Below the pieces are notes generated by a model. That model saw nothing but the letters and a program-made list of their open reading frames with translations, was not told the origin of the DNA and made no database searches. This document shows, piece after piece, positions 21,807 to 30,106 of a stretch of 51,787 nucleotides of DNA. The stretch comes from JBCBSZ01 sp039185015 (GTDB lineage: Bacteria; Actinomycetota; Acidimicrobiia; Acidimicrobiales; Poriferisodalaceae). Position 1 is the stretch's first letter. The number at the start of each line of letters is the position of its first letter. Position numbers and translations under genes: made by a program. Where the stretch lies: positions 1 through 51,787 of the forward strand of contig JBCDAU010000040.1 of assembly GCA_039185015.1 (NCBI GenBank). Direction: 5' to 3'.

Positions 21807-23369
21807 GATCACCACGACGGTCACCCGGCCGCGCAGCTCGGCCAGCGTCGACCTGATCGCGTGGTCTGAGGCGTCGTCGAGGGCGCTGGTCGGCTCGTCG
21901 AGGATCAGCACGGCGGGGTCGCCGGCGAGGGCCCGCGCGATCGTGAGCCGTTGCCGTTGGCCGCCCGAGAGCAGGGAACCCCCCGGGCCGACCGCTGCAC
22001 CGCCGTCGGCGAGCTCCTCGTCGAGGTGAGCGGCCCGCAGCGCGTCGCGCACCGTGCTGTCGTCGAGGTCGCGGAACAGTCGGACGTTGTCGGCCACGGT
22101 GCCGTCGAGCAGCCGGGGCTCCTGCGGGACGTACGCGACGGCCCGGTGGAGGCTCGACCGGTCGGCGCTCGACAGGTCGACGTCGCCGAGGCGCACCGTC
22201 CCGCCGGTCGGGGCCCGGAGGCCCAGGAGGAGGTGGACGAGCGTCGACTTGCCCGCACCGGACGCGCCGGTGAGCCCGAGGATCTCGCCGGGAGCGATGT
22301 GCAGCTGGACGTCGGTCAGCACGGGATCGCCGTGCTCGTAGGCGAAGTCGACGCCGTCGAGCTCGAACGGTGCGGGGACCTCGATGGCGCGATCACCCGT
22401 CGGAGCCGGCCGGGCTCGGAGGTCGGCGATCCGATCGTGCAGTTGGTCGAGGTAGGGCTGGCCCTGAAGGTAGGTCTGGTGGGCGAGCTGAGCCCGGCGG
22501 GCGTAGCTGAACGAGCGGAGCAGGAGCAGCAGCGCCGCGCCGACGGCCTCGGTGTCGGCGGCGTCGCCGAGCGCCACCAACGTGGCACCGACCACGATCA
22601 GGAGGAGCGCGCTCGCCTGGTACACCGGACCGGTCAGCCGGCTGACGAATCGTCCCAGCAGCGCGCTCCGTTCGGCGTCCCCATATGCCGCCCGGAGGCG
22701 GTCGAGCAACGACCGCTCGACACCGGAGGTGCGCGCCTCGAGCGCCAGCGATCCGGCCTCGGTGGTGAGCACGCCGAGCTCCCGTTCCTGCGTGGCGAGG
22801 CGTTGGCTGTAGCGGCGGGTCGCGCGAGTGAACGGTCGGGCGACGAAGATCAGCGCACCGCCGGCTGTTGTGGCGGCGAGCGCGGCGAGCGGACTGACCA
22901 CCAGCGCCAGCACGACCAGCACGACCAGGTTGCCCCCGGCCACGACCATCGTCGACACCGCGTCGAGCACGTTCGCCGTGCGCTCGGCGTGGGTGGTCAC
23001 GAGCGTCTGCAGATCGCCCTGCCGCTCCTCTTCGACGATCGCCCAGTCGGAGCCGAAGAAGGCCTCGGTGACCTCGGCACGACCTCGGCCCAGCTCCTGG
23101 GCGTACCGGCTGGCGCCGATCCACGCCGCCGCGAGGCCCAGCGCCAGGGCGGTGACCACGAGGCCGGCGGCGAGCGCACCGGCGGGCCCCACGCCGATGG
23201 TCCAACCGTCCCGCAGCTCGACGACGTCCTCGCTCCCGGTGGCCGACACCGCCAGCCGGGTGATGACCACGATCGCGACCGCCTCGCAGACGCCCGCCAC
23301 CAAGGCCAGCACCGCCTGGACGACGAGCGCCGTGCGGTGCCGTCCCACCACCGTCGCGGTCGCGGTCAC
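21732..23369 (-). CDS. ABC exporter, fused permease and ATPase
   Basis: A 545-residue half-transporter. The membrane domain occupies about 1-300. The ATPase has Walker A GASGAGKSTLVHLLLG, signature LLSGGQRQRL, Walker B VLILDEPTSALD and switch His in VVVISHRSS, all intact, so it should be active as a dimer. The membrane-domain motifs GDLQTLVTTHAER, PFTRATRRYSQRL and LLLLRSFSYA match the truncated exporter at 1-979, marking them as paralogs. The GTG start overlaps the upstream glycosyltransferase stop as GTGA. In a glycan operon it may flip a lipid-linked intermediate or export a product. No Wzx-type flippase is present in this window. Confidence 0.92.
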   Translation of the reverse strand: MTATATVVGRHRTALVVQAVLALVAGVCEAVAIVVITRLAVSATGSEDVVELRDGWTIGVGPAGALAAGLVVTALALGLAAAWIGASRYAQELGRGRAEVTEAFFGSDWAIVEEERQGDLQTLVTTHAERTANVLDAVSTMVVAGGNLVVLVVLALVVSPLAALAATTAGGALIFVARPFTRATRRYSQRLATQERELGVLTTEAGSLALEARTSGVERSLLDRLRAAYGDAERSALLGRFVSRLTGPVYQASALLLIVVGATLVALGDAADTEAVGAALLLLLRSFSYARRAQLAHQTYLQGQPYLDQLHDRIADLRARPAPTGDRAIEVPAPFELDGVDFAYEHGDPVLTDVQLHIAPGEILGLTGASGAGKSTLVHLLLGLRAPTGGTVRLGDVDLSSADRSSLHRAVAYVPQEPRLLDGTVADNVRLFRDLDDSTVRDALRAAHLDEELADGGAAVGPGGSLLSGGQRQRLTIARALAGDPAVLILDEPTSALDDASDHAIRSTLAELRGRVTVVVISHRSSTLQVCDRVGRLVDGRLDLV

Positions 23370-24466
23370 GGCGTCGTCCAGCGTTCGTGGAGGGTCGCGG
23401 CGACGAGGTCCGGGTCGAACAGCTGGGCCCTTCGCCGGCCGGCCTCGGCGCAGCGGGCCCGCTCGGCCGGATCGGCGGCCAGCTCGCGGATCGCCGTCGC
23501 GGCAGCCCCGGGATCGTCGGTGGCGAAGAGGCGTCCGACGGGCTCGTCGACGAAGTGCTCGACGTGCGCGTCGATGTCGGAGGCGACGACCGGCACGCCG
23601 TGGGCGAGCGCCTCGGCGAGGACCCGGTTGAACGACTCGCGTCGCGAGGGGACGAGCACCAGGTCGGCGTCACGGAGCACCGAGGACACATCGGCGACGA
23701 ACCCCCGGACCTCGACGCGGTCGGCCAGCGCCCCGTCGAGCCGCGCCCAGGTCGCCAACGAAGCCGGATGGTGCGAGATCTGCGAGCGGGCGGCGTGGAC
23801 GACGAACCGGGCGGCGGTCGGCGGCGTGGCCTCGACGATGTCGGCGAGGAGGTCGAAGCCCTTCACCGGATGGTCGGTGCCGGCGAGGTACACGACCTGG
23901 CAGGGGGCCGGGCCGTCGGCCGGTGCGACGCTGGGCGGGGCGTCGATGGGGTTGGGGACGATGTCGACGTCCCAGTCGTCGGGCAGCAGCGATCGCGCCG
24001 TGGCCGAGACGGCGGTCCACCGCCATCGCCGGAGCAGTGGCCCGGCTGCCCGCCGGAGCAGGGCGAACGGACGTGGGACGGCGTAGTTGTGGACCCACAC
24101 CGTCACCGGTCGACGACGCAGGAGGGCGAGTGGCGCCACGATGACGGCCTCCGTGAGGCCGTTGGCGTGCACGGCGTCGATCCCGCGGAGTCGACGGTGC
24201 GACCGGAGCAGCGCGAGCTGGGCCCGCACGAGGCCGATACCGCGGGGCAGTGGGATCTCGATCAGCTCCTCGGACCACCGCCCGATCGGCGAGGTCGTGT
24301 CGCCGGCGTCGGGTCGGTTGGTGGCCACGACCTCGCCCTGGGACGCACCGATCACCCGCACGCGATCGCCGAGCCGGTGGAGGACCTCGGTGATCGACCG
24401 CACGGGACCCCCGAAGCCGGCGACGGCGCAGACGACCAGCACCCCCGTGCGATCGTCGGTCACCAC
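23366..24466 (-). CDS. GT4 family glycosyltransferase
   Basis: A 366-residue GT-B transferase. The N-terminus LVVCAVAGFGGPVRSITEVL carries the glycine-rich acceptor-side loop, and the donor side has SRRESFNRVLAEALAHGVP with the two conserved glutamates. Tandem GTG codons at 24466 and 24463 are both possible starts. The second overlaps the aminotransferase stop as GTGA, the junction style used throughout this operon. It lies between the amino-sugar aminotransferase and the ABC exporter, so transfer of the 3-amino sugar made by its neighbours is plausible but unproven. Confidence 0.9.
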   Translation of the reverse strand: MVTDDRTGVLVVCAVAGFGGPVRSITEVLHRLGDRVRVIGASQGEVVATNRPDAGDTTSPIGRWSEELIEIPLPRGIGLVRAQLALLRSHRRLRGIDAVHANGLTEAVIVAPLALLRRRPVTVWVHNYAVPRPFALLRRAAGPLLRRWRWTAVSATARSLLPDDWDVDIVPNPIDAPPSVAPADGPAPCQVVYLAGTDHPVKGFDLLADIVEATPPTAARFVVHAARSQISHHPASLATWARLDGALADRVEVRGFVADVSSVLRDADLVLVPSRRESFNRVLAEALAHGVPVVASDIDAHVEHFVDEPVGRLFATDDPGAAATAIRELAADPAERARCAEAGRRRAQLFDPDLVAATLHERWTTP

Positions 24467-25551
24467 GCGAACGACCGGATCGCTGCGATGACCCGCTCCT
24501 GCTGGACGTCATCGAGGTGCGGGCCCATGGGGATGCTCAGCGTCGAGGAGGCGATCGCATCGGCGTGCGGGAGCTCGACGCCGAGGTGGGCGTAGATCGG
24601 CTGGCGGTGCGGGGGCAGCAGATAGTGGACGCCGGTGCCGATCGACGATCGGTGGAGGTGATCGCGCAGCTCGTCCCTCCGGTCGCAGCGGACGACGAAG
24701 TGATGCCAGACCGGGGACCGATCGTCCTCGCCGACGGGCAGGGCAGCGGGGAGGTCGGCGAGCTCGGTGGCGTACCGGTCGGCGATGCGCGCCCGCCGTT
24801 CGTTCCAGTCCTCGAGGCGTCGGAGCTTGATCCGCAGGAACGCGGCCTGCAGCTCGTCGAGTCGGCTGTTGGTGCCGGGGGAGGCGTGGTCGTCGCGCTG
24901 CAGCGCCCCGTAGTTCCTGGCGGCCCGGACTCGCTCGCCGAGCTCCGGATCGTCGAACGTGATGGCGCCGCCGTCGCCGAACGCCCCGAGGTTCTTGGCC
25001 GGGTAGAAGCTCCAGGCGGACGCGTCGCCGTACGACCCGACCGGTCGTCCGGCCACGGTGGCACCGTGCGCCTGCGCGGCGTCGAACACGAGTCGCAGGC
25101 CACGTCGTCCGGCCAGTTCCTCGAACCCCGGGGCATCGACCGGGAGCCCGTGGAGGTGCACGGGGACGATCGCCGCAGTCCGATCGGAGACGGCTGCGTC
25201 CGCCGCGTCGACGGTGAGCAGCTCGCTGGCCGGGTCGACGTCGACCGGCACCGGAGTGGCGCCCACGGCCGTGACGGACATCCAGGTGGCGACGAAGGTC
25301 ATGGACGGCACGATCACCTCGTCCCCGGGCCCGACGTCGAGGGCGGCCAGTGCGAGGGTGAGCGCGTCGAGCCCGTTGCCCACGCCACACGCGTCGGCGG
25401 CGCCCGCCGCCGTCGCGAACTCGCGCTCGAAGGCGGCGAGCTCCTCTCCGAGGACGAACCATCCCCCTCGCATCACCCGGCGGTGCGTCTCATCGAGCTC
25501 GGCCTCGAGCTCCCGGTAGTCACCACCGACGTCGAGAAAGGGGACCTCCAC
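24460..25551 (-). CDS. DegT/DnrJ/EryC1/StrS aminotransferase (FdtB/QdtB-like)
   Basis: A 363-residue PLP sugar aminotransferase. The PLP Schiff-base lysine is Lys186 in SFYPAKNLGAFGDGG. The FDAAQAHGA motif and the ARNYGALQRDD segment are family hallmarks. GTG 25551 is chosen because it yields the usual VEVPFLDV opening and sits one base after the ketoisomerase stop. A preceding cupin ketoisomerase and a nearby hexapeptide acyltransferase match the Fdt/Qdt pathway, in which a dTDP-3-keto-6-deoxyhexose is aminated at C3. The exact sugar (Fuc3N or Qui3N) cannot be told from the sequence. dTDP-glucose synthase and dehydratase genes are not in this window. Confidence 0.9.
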   Translation of the reverse strand: MEVPFLDVGGDYRELEAELDETHRRVMRGGWFVLGEELAAFEREFATAAGAADACGVGNGLDALTLALAALDVGPGDEVIVPSMTFVATWMSVTAVGATPVPVDVDPASELLTVDAADAAVSDRTAAIVPVHLHGLPVDAPGFEELAGRRGLRLVFDAAQAHGATVAGRPVGSYGDASAWSFYPAKNLGAFGDGGAITFDDPELGERVRAARNYGALQRDDHASPGTNSRLDELQAAFLRIKLRRLEDWNERRARIADRYATELADLPAALPVGEDDRSPVWHHFVVRCDRRDELRDHLHRSSIGTGVHYLLPPHRQPIYAHLGVELPHADAIASSTLSIPMGPHLDDVQQERVIAAIRSFAW

Positions 25552-25552
25552 G

Positions 25553-25966
25553 TCAGGCCTCGTCGCGGAGCCGCCGCAGCTCGTCTCGATCACGGATCGC
25601 GTCGTCGGGGTCGTAGCCGGTCGACGCAGCCACCACCACGACCGCGTCCGGGGTCGGGTCGTGGAGGCGGACCCAGACCAGTGGGGGGACGTGGAGGGCG
25701 AGGTCGGGACGTTCGAGGCGGTGCTCGACGGCGCCGGTGGCGTCCTCGGCGGTGACGGTGATGGCGCCGGCGGTGCACAGGATCAGCTCGTGGGTGCGAC
25801 GGTTGGCGTGCTCGCCCCTCAGGGCGTCGGCGGCGAGGTCGTGCAGCAGGAAGATCCGCTCGACGGCGAAGGGCAGGCCGAGCCCGCGCTCGGTGACGGT
25901 CAGCGAGCCGCGCTCATCGGTGATGGTCTCGAGCTGGACGAGCGCCGCTGTGGTGTCCACGCGCAT
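25553..25966 (-). CDS. dTDP-4-keto-6-deoxyhexose 3,4-ketoisomerase (FdtA/QdtA-like cupin)
   Basis: A 137-residue single-domain cupin of the WxcM/FdtA family. Characteristic features are GLPFAVERIFLLHDL, the catalytic-region RGEHANRRTHELI with its conserved His residues, LHVPPLVWVRL and the C-terminal STGYDPDDAIRD. Its length matches FdtA and QdtA. It would move the keto group from C4 to C3 so that the adjacent aminotransferase can act. ATG 25966 shares one base with the upstream GT2 stop (TGATG). The family is well recognised. The stereochemical outcome, galacto or gluco, is not determinable here. Confidence 0.85.
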   Translation of the reverse strand: MRVDTTAALVQLETITDERGSLTVTERGLGLPFAVERIFLLHDLAADALRGEHANRRTHELILCTAGAITVTAEDATGAVEHRLERPDLALHVPPLVWVRLHDPTPDAVVVVAASTGYDPDDAIRDRDELRRLRDEA

Positions 25967-26916
25967 CAGTGTGACCCGCGGCGGGAGATGGTTCGGCGGA
26001 GCTCGACCAGGTGTGGCCCGAGCGGGGTCGCCGCGAGGGCGCGGACCGCCTTGCGCCACGGCGATGGCTCGAGGACGAGCACCTCATCGAGCAGACGCAA
26101 CCCCTCGGCCTGGTCGAACTCGACGGTGCTGAGCGCCGACCGCCAGGACCGGTCGATGGCCTGCCGCCGCGCCGAGGGTCCACGCCCGGCCCACCGCAGC
26201 TGCAGCCGCACGACGCTGGCCGATCGCTCGGCGGCTCGCGCCGGGTCGCGGCTGATGCCGGTGTCGAGCTGGCGGTAGTTGGCGACGATCTCGCGGTGGT
26301 GCACGAGCCGGTGGCGGTCGGCGAGCCGGAGGAAGAGGTCCCAGTCGTCGAGGATGAGGCCCTCGTCCCAGCCGCCGACCTCCTCCACGGCGGACCTGCG
26401 GAGCATCGTGGCCGGTGACGGGACGAAGTTCTGCCGCAGCAGCTCCTCGAACACCGAACCGGACGGGTGCTGGACGCCCGACCACCGCTGGGCGGACGCC
26501 GGGAGTGGGTGTCCCCGCTCGTCGATGACCCGCATGTCGCCGAAGACCGCGGCGACGTCGTCGCCGAGGGCGTCGAAGGTCGCCACCTGCACCTCGAGCC
26601 GGTCGGGCTCGTAGACGTCGTCGCCGGCGGCGGTGCAGAGGTAGGTGCCTCGGCAATGCCGAAGCGCGAGGTTGCGGGCGGCGCTGACGCCGAGGTTCTT
26701 CTCGTTGTGCAGGAAGGTGGCGTCGGTGCTGGTGCGGTCGAGCCAGGCCGCGATCCGGTCGGCGGTGCCGTCGGTCGAGGCGTCGTCGACGACGATGAGC
26801 TCGAAGTCGCGGAAGGTCTGCGCCGCGACGGCATCGAGGCTCTCCTCGACGAATCGCTCGTGGTCGTAGGCCAGGGCGATCACGCTGACCTTCGGCTCAG
26901 ACGGGGACGCTGACAC
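25966..26916 (-). CDS. GT2 family glycosyltransferase
   Basis: A 316-residue GT-A inverting glycosyltransferase. The N-terminus is VSVIALAYDHERFVEESL, with VVDDASTDGT as the nucleotide-binding strand and AAGDDVYEPD in the metal-binding DxD position. GGWDEGLILDDWDLFLRL gives the acceptor-side ED-type acid. A variable helical C-terminus follows. The GTG start overlaps the preceding acyltransferase by 20 bases. It sits directly before the ketoisomerase and aminotransferase genes and likely acts on the lipid-linked repeat unit on the cytoplasmic face. Specificity is unknown. Confidence 0.92.
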   Translation of the reverse strand: MSASPSEPKVSVIALAYDHERFVEESLDAVAAQTFRDFELIVVDDASTDGTADRIAAWLDRTSTDATFLHNEKNLGVSAARNLALRHCRGTYLCTAAGDDVYEPDRLEVQVATFDALGDDVAAVFGDMRVIDERGHPLPASAQRWSGVQHPSGSVFEELLRQNFVPSPATMLRRSAVEEVGGWDEGLILDDWDLFLRLADRHRLVHHREIVANYRQLDTGISRDPARAAERSASVVRLQLRWAGRGPSARRQAIDRSWRSALSTVEFDQAEGLRLLDEVLVLEPSPWRKAVRALAATPLGPHLVELRRTISRRGSH

Positions 26917-27571
26917 CGCCGTACCCGTTCTCGTCGGTCCGGAGGGTGCGGGCCGGATTGCCGATGGCGACGGCGAAGGGCGGCACGTCGCGCATCACCA
27001 CGGCACCTGCGCCGACGGTCGCGTTGGCGCCGACGGTCACCTCCGGGGCGCAGACGGCACCGACGCCGAGGAAGGCGCCGGTCTCGATGGTGACGTGGCC
27101 GCCGAGCGTGCACCCCGGGCCGATCGTTGCGTAGTCGTGCAGGTCGCCATCGTGGCCGACCGACGCGCTCCGGTTGATGCACACCCAGTCGGCGAGACGG
27201 GTGTAGGCCCCGATCACCGCGCCGGCGTTCACGGTGGTGCCGGTACCGGCGGTCGACGAGGCGGCGACGATCGCCGTGGGATCGATGAGCGGGGGGAAGC
27301 GGTGCAGTCCGCGCTCCTGCGCGTCGAGCCGGGCGAGATGGCGGTTGCCCGGCACCGTCGGGGCGATGACGCAGGCGAGATCGCGGAGCTCGTCATCGAG
27401 GTCGTCGGCGGACACGACCGGGGCGGGGGGATCGACGAGGGGGTCACCGGGCCAGTTGTCGATCAACGCCCGCAGCTCGGCCCCCGAGCGTCGGATGATC
27501 TCGACGAGCTCACCGGTGTACGAGGTCCGACAGGCGTGGACCACCCAGGTCGACGGTCGGTCAGCCGCCAT
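26897..27571 (-). CDS. Hexapeptide-repeat acyltransferase (NeuD/FdtC-like)
   Basis: A 224-residue left-handed beta-helix acyltransferase. The N-terminal alpha/beta part (to about 90) binds the sugar substrate in this family. From about 95 on there are imperfect hexapeptide repeats (TGTTVNAGAVIGAYT, TIGPGCTLGG, VTVGANATVGAGAVV), with a probable catalytic His in SVGHDGDLHDY. Placed just upstream of the ketoisomerase and aminotransferase, it is the best candidate to N-acylate the 3-amino sugar. ATG 27571 gives the natural start. ATG 27613, preceded by GGGAGG, is an in-frame alternative adding 14 residues. Confidence 0.85.
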   Translation of the reverse strand: MAADRPSTWVVHACRTSYTGELVEIIRRSGAELRALIDNWPGDPLVDPPAPVVSADDLDDELRDLACVIAPTVPGNRHLARLDAQERGLHRFPPLIDPTAIVAASSTAGTGTTVNAGAVIGAYTRLADWVCINRSASVGHDGDLHDYATIGPGCTLGGHVTIETGAFLGVGAVCAPEVTVGANATVGAGAVVMRDVPPFAVAIGNPARTLRTDENGYGGVSVPV

Positions 27572-27707
27572 CGCCGTCCATCGGGGTCGGTGCCCACTGC
27601 CGTGTCGACACATCACCCTCCCGAATCGACGTATCCCGACGATACTTCGCCCGCTCAGGTCACCGAGGGCTGTCCGGCATCTCGCAGAGTGGTGGGAACG
27701 TCCGATC

Positions 27708-28343
27708 TCAGCGGGATCGTGCCGGGACGCCGACGACGGTCTCGGCCTCCGGGACGTCGCGGACCACCACCGCTCCGGCGCCCACGACCGCGCCCGCACC
27801 GATCGAGAGGTTCTGGATGATCGTCGCCCCGGCGCCGAGGAGGGTGCCGTCGCCGACGGTGACCGTGCCGCAGACCGTCACGGCCGGGCTGACCGTGACG
27901 TAGTCGCCGACGCGGCAGTCGTGGCTGACGGTCGCCTCGATGTTGAGCTGCGAGTGGCGACCGATGCGCACGTTGGTCGTGATGCGCGCCCCGGCGGCGA
28001 GCACGACGCCGGGAGCGAGGTCGACATCGCTGCCGATGGACGCTCGCGGGTGCACCAGCGGTGGTGCCGCCAACAGGCCCCACGAGGTGAGGAGCTCGTC
28101 GACCCGGCGCCTGACGCCGCCGTCGCCGATGCCGAGCACGAAGCGGGCGTCACGGCCACGCAGCGACTCGGTCGGCCCCAGGAAGCGACCGCCGCGTCGT
28201 TCGACCAGCACCTGCGTGGCCGGATCGTCGTCGACGACACCGACGATGTCGTAGGCGCGGGCGACGGTGTTGACCGCCTCGATGACGTCGAGGCACTCGC
28301 GGCCGTGGCCGCCGGCGCCGACGACGACGATCGGGATCGTCAT
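27708..28343 (-). CDS. NeuD/PglD-family sugar acyltransferase
   Basis: A 211-residue NeuD/PglD-type protein. The N-terminal Rossmann-like domain opens with IPIVVVGAGGHGREC and a VVDDDP loop. The C-terminal beta-helix is built of hexapeptide repeats, with the active-site His in VSHDCRVGDY and the acetyl-CoA-binding end GAGAVVVRDVPEAETVVG. Enzymes of this family acetylate UDP-4-amino sugars or sialic acids. It overlaps the GT4-PGT fusion stop as ATGA. That pairing resembles the PglC-PglD arrangement for diNAcBac-type sugars, although no matching aminotransferase or dehydratase is seen beside it. Confidence 0.87.
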   Translation of the reverse strand: MTIPIVVVGAGGHGRECLDVIEAVNTVARAYDIVGVVDDDPATQVLVERRGGRFLGPTESLRGRDARFVLGIGDGGVRRRVDELLTSWGLLAAPPLVHPRASIGSDVDLAPGVVLAAGARITTNVRIGRHSQLNIEATVSHDCRVGDYVTVSPAVTVCGTVTVGDGTLLGAGATIIQNLSIGAGAVVGAGAVVVRDVPEAETVVGVPARSR

Positions 28344-30106
28344 GCGTCGTTGCCCTGGAAGGGGGCTCGGGTCACGTGGCCCTCCTCCGCGACGTCCTCG
28401 CGGCGCAGCACGGCGAGCACCGTCTCGGCGATGATCGCGAGGTCGAGGCGGACGCTGCGGTGGTCGACGTACCAGACGTCGTCGGCGAACCGCTCGTCCC
28501 AGGTCTGGGTGTTGCGTCCGCTCACCTGGGCCAGGCCGGTGATGCCAGGCCGCACCTCGTGGCGGCGGGCCTGCTCGGCTGAGTACCGCTCGAGGTACTC
28601 CATGAGCAGCGGCCGGGGGCCCACGAGGCTCATCTCGCCGCGCAGCACGTTCCAGAGCTCGGGCAGCTCGTCGAGGCTGGTCGCCCGCATGACGGTGCCG
28701 AAGCGTCCGAGCCGGATCTCGTCGGGCAGCAGGTTGCCGTCGGCGTCGCGCTCGTCGGTCATCGTGCGGAACTTGCGGATCTGGAACGGCCGGCCGTGGC
28801 GGCCCGGGCGCTCCTGGGTGAACAGCACCGGCGAGCCGAGGCGTCGGCGAACCGCGAACGCCGTGGCGGCCAGCACCGGGGCCAAGACGACCAGCCCGAC
28901 TCCGGCGACGGCCAGGTCGAGCGCTCGTTGAGCCCGATCGTGACGCCGGCCCCGCACGACGGCGGCCCGCTCGTAGGAGTCGAGGACCCGTTCGACGACC
29001 CGCCGCTCGTCGAACTCGGCCTCCGCCTTGGCCCGCGATCGCGCCCCCCAGGAGGCGCAGAGCTCGGGATCCTTGGCGAGCCGGAGGAGGGCGTCGGCCA
29101 GCTGACCCGGTGAGAGGACGGGAACGAGCAGGCCGTTGGACTCGTGGTCCACGACCTGACGGCAGCCGCGGATGTCGGTGAGCACGAGCGGCAGCCCGGT
29201 CGCCGCGCCCTCCATCGCCGAGCGCGGGAAGCCCTCGCGGTGGGAGGGGAGGCACAAGATGTCGAAGGCCCGGTAGAGCTCGTCGACGTCGTCGCGATGC
29301 CCGAGGAAACGGACGCCGGCCGCGGTCGCATCCTCGACCAACTGGCGGTCGAGCGCGTCGGCCTTCTCGGGGTCGTCCGGTCCGACGACCACGAGCTCGA
29401 ACGCGCCGCCGGCCGACCGGTGGGCCTCGAGCAGCTCGGGCAGGCCCTTCTCGGCGACCAGCCGTCCGACGAAGCCCACGACGGGCCGGTCGTCCTCGAT
29501 GCCGAGCGCGAGGCGGGCGGTCGATCGCTCGGCTTCGTCCGGCGGGCGGAAGCGGTCGAGGTCGACGCCGTTGCCGAGCAGCGTCGTGCGCGCCGGTGGC
29601 GAGATGCGCCACCGGGTGAGCAGCTCGAGGTCCTCGGGGTTCTGCACGAGCTCGGCGTGCGAGAAGCGGCTCGCCACGGCCTCGAGGCCGTAGACGACGG
29701 CCCGCTTCGCTGCGGGATCGTCCTCGGTGGCGTAGAGGCCGTGCACGGTGTTGACCACGCAGGGAACGCCGGCGAGACGGCCGACGATGCGTCCGTAGAT
29801 CCCCGGCTTCGGGTTGTGGGTGTGGAGCACGTCCGGCCGCTCTCGACGGAGGACGTCCCACAGCTCCCGTGCGGCGCGCAGGTCGGCCCGCAGTCCCCAC
29901 CCGCGACTCGAGGAGGCGAGCGCGACGTGGCGGACACCCCGCTCGTCGAGCCAGGCGACGTGGGGCCCGTCGGCGCTGATGCCGATCACCTCGTCGCCCT
30001 CGGCGAGGGAGCCCTCGAGCTGGGCACCGAGCAGGTACCGCAGCGAGAGGTCGACCGTCGTCAGGTGGGCGACGGTGCGATGGCGTCGTCTCGGGAAGCT
30101 CAGCAT
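28340..30106 (-). CDS. GT4 glycosyltransferase fused to polyprenyl-phosphate sugar-1-phosphate transferase
   Basis: A 588-residue two-enzyme fusion. Residues 10-380 are a GT4 transferase with GFVGRLVAEKG (211-221) and the E-X7-E pair Glu291/Glu299 in REGFPRSAMEGA. Residues 390-575 are a small bacterial sugar transferase with one hydrophobic segment (about 396-418), KFRTM (445-449), SLDELPELWNV with catalytic Asp479/Glu480, VGPRPL, VRPGITGLAQVSGRN and DVWYVDH. The second half would load a sugar phosphate onto undecaprenyl phosphate and the first would add the next sugar. ATG 30106 overlaps the upstream glycosyltransferase stop by 7 bases. The fusion is read through without any stop or frame change. 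Confidence 0.92.
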   Translation of the reverse strand: MLSFPRRRHRTVAHLTTVDLSLRYLLGAQLEGSLAEGDEVIGISADGPHVAWLDERGVRHVALASSSRGWGLRADLRAARELWDVLRRERPDVLHTHNPKPGIYGRIVGRLAGVPCVVNTVHGLYATEDDPAAKRAVVYGLEAVASRFSHAELVQNPEDLELLTRWRISPPARTTLLGNGVDLDRFRPPDEAERSTARLALGIEDDRPVVGFVGRLVAEKGLPELLEAHRSAGGAFELVVVGPDDPEKADALDRQLVEDATAAGVRFLGHRDDVDELYRAFDILCLPSHREGFPRSAMEGAATGLPLVLTDIRGCRQVVDHESNGLLVPVLSPGQLADALLRLAKDPELCASWGARSRAKAEAEFDERRVVERVLDSYERAAVVRGRRHDRAQRALDLAVAGVGLVVLAPVLAATAFAVRRRLGSPVLFTQERPGRHGRPFQIRKFRTMTDERDADGNLLPDEIRLGRFGTVMRATSLDELPELWNVLRGEMSLVGPRPLLMEYLERYSAEQARRHEVRPGITGLAQVSGRNTQTWDERFADDVWYVDHRSVRLDLAIIAETVLAVLRREDVAEEGHVTRAPFQGNDA

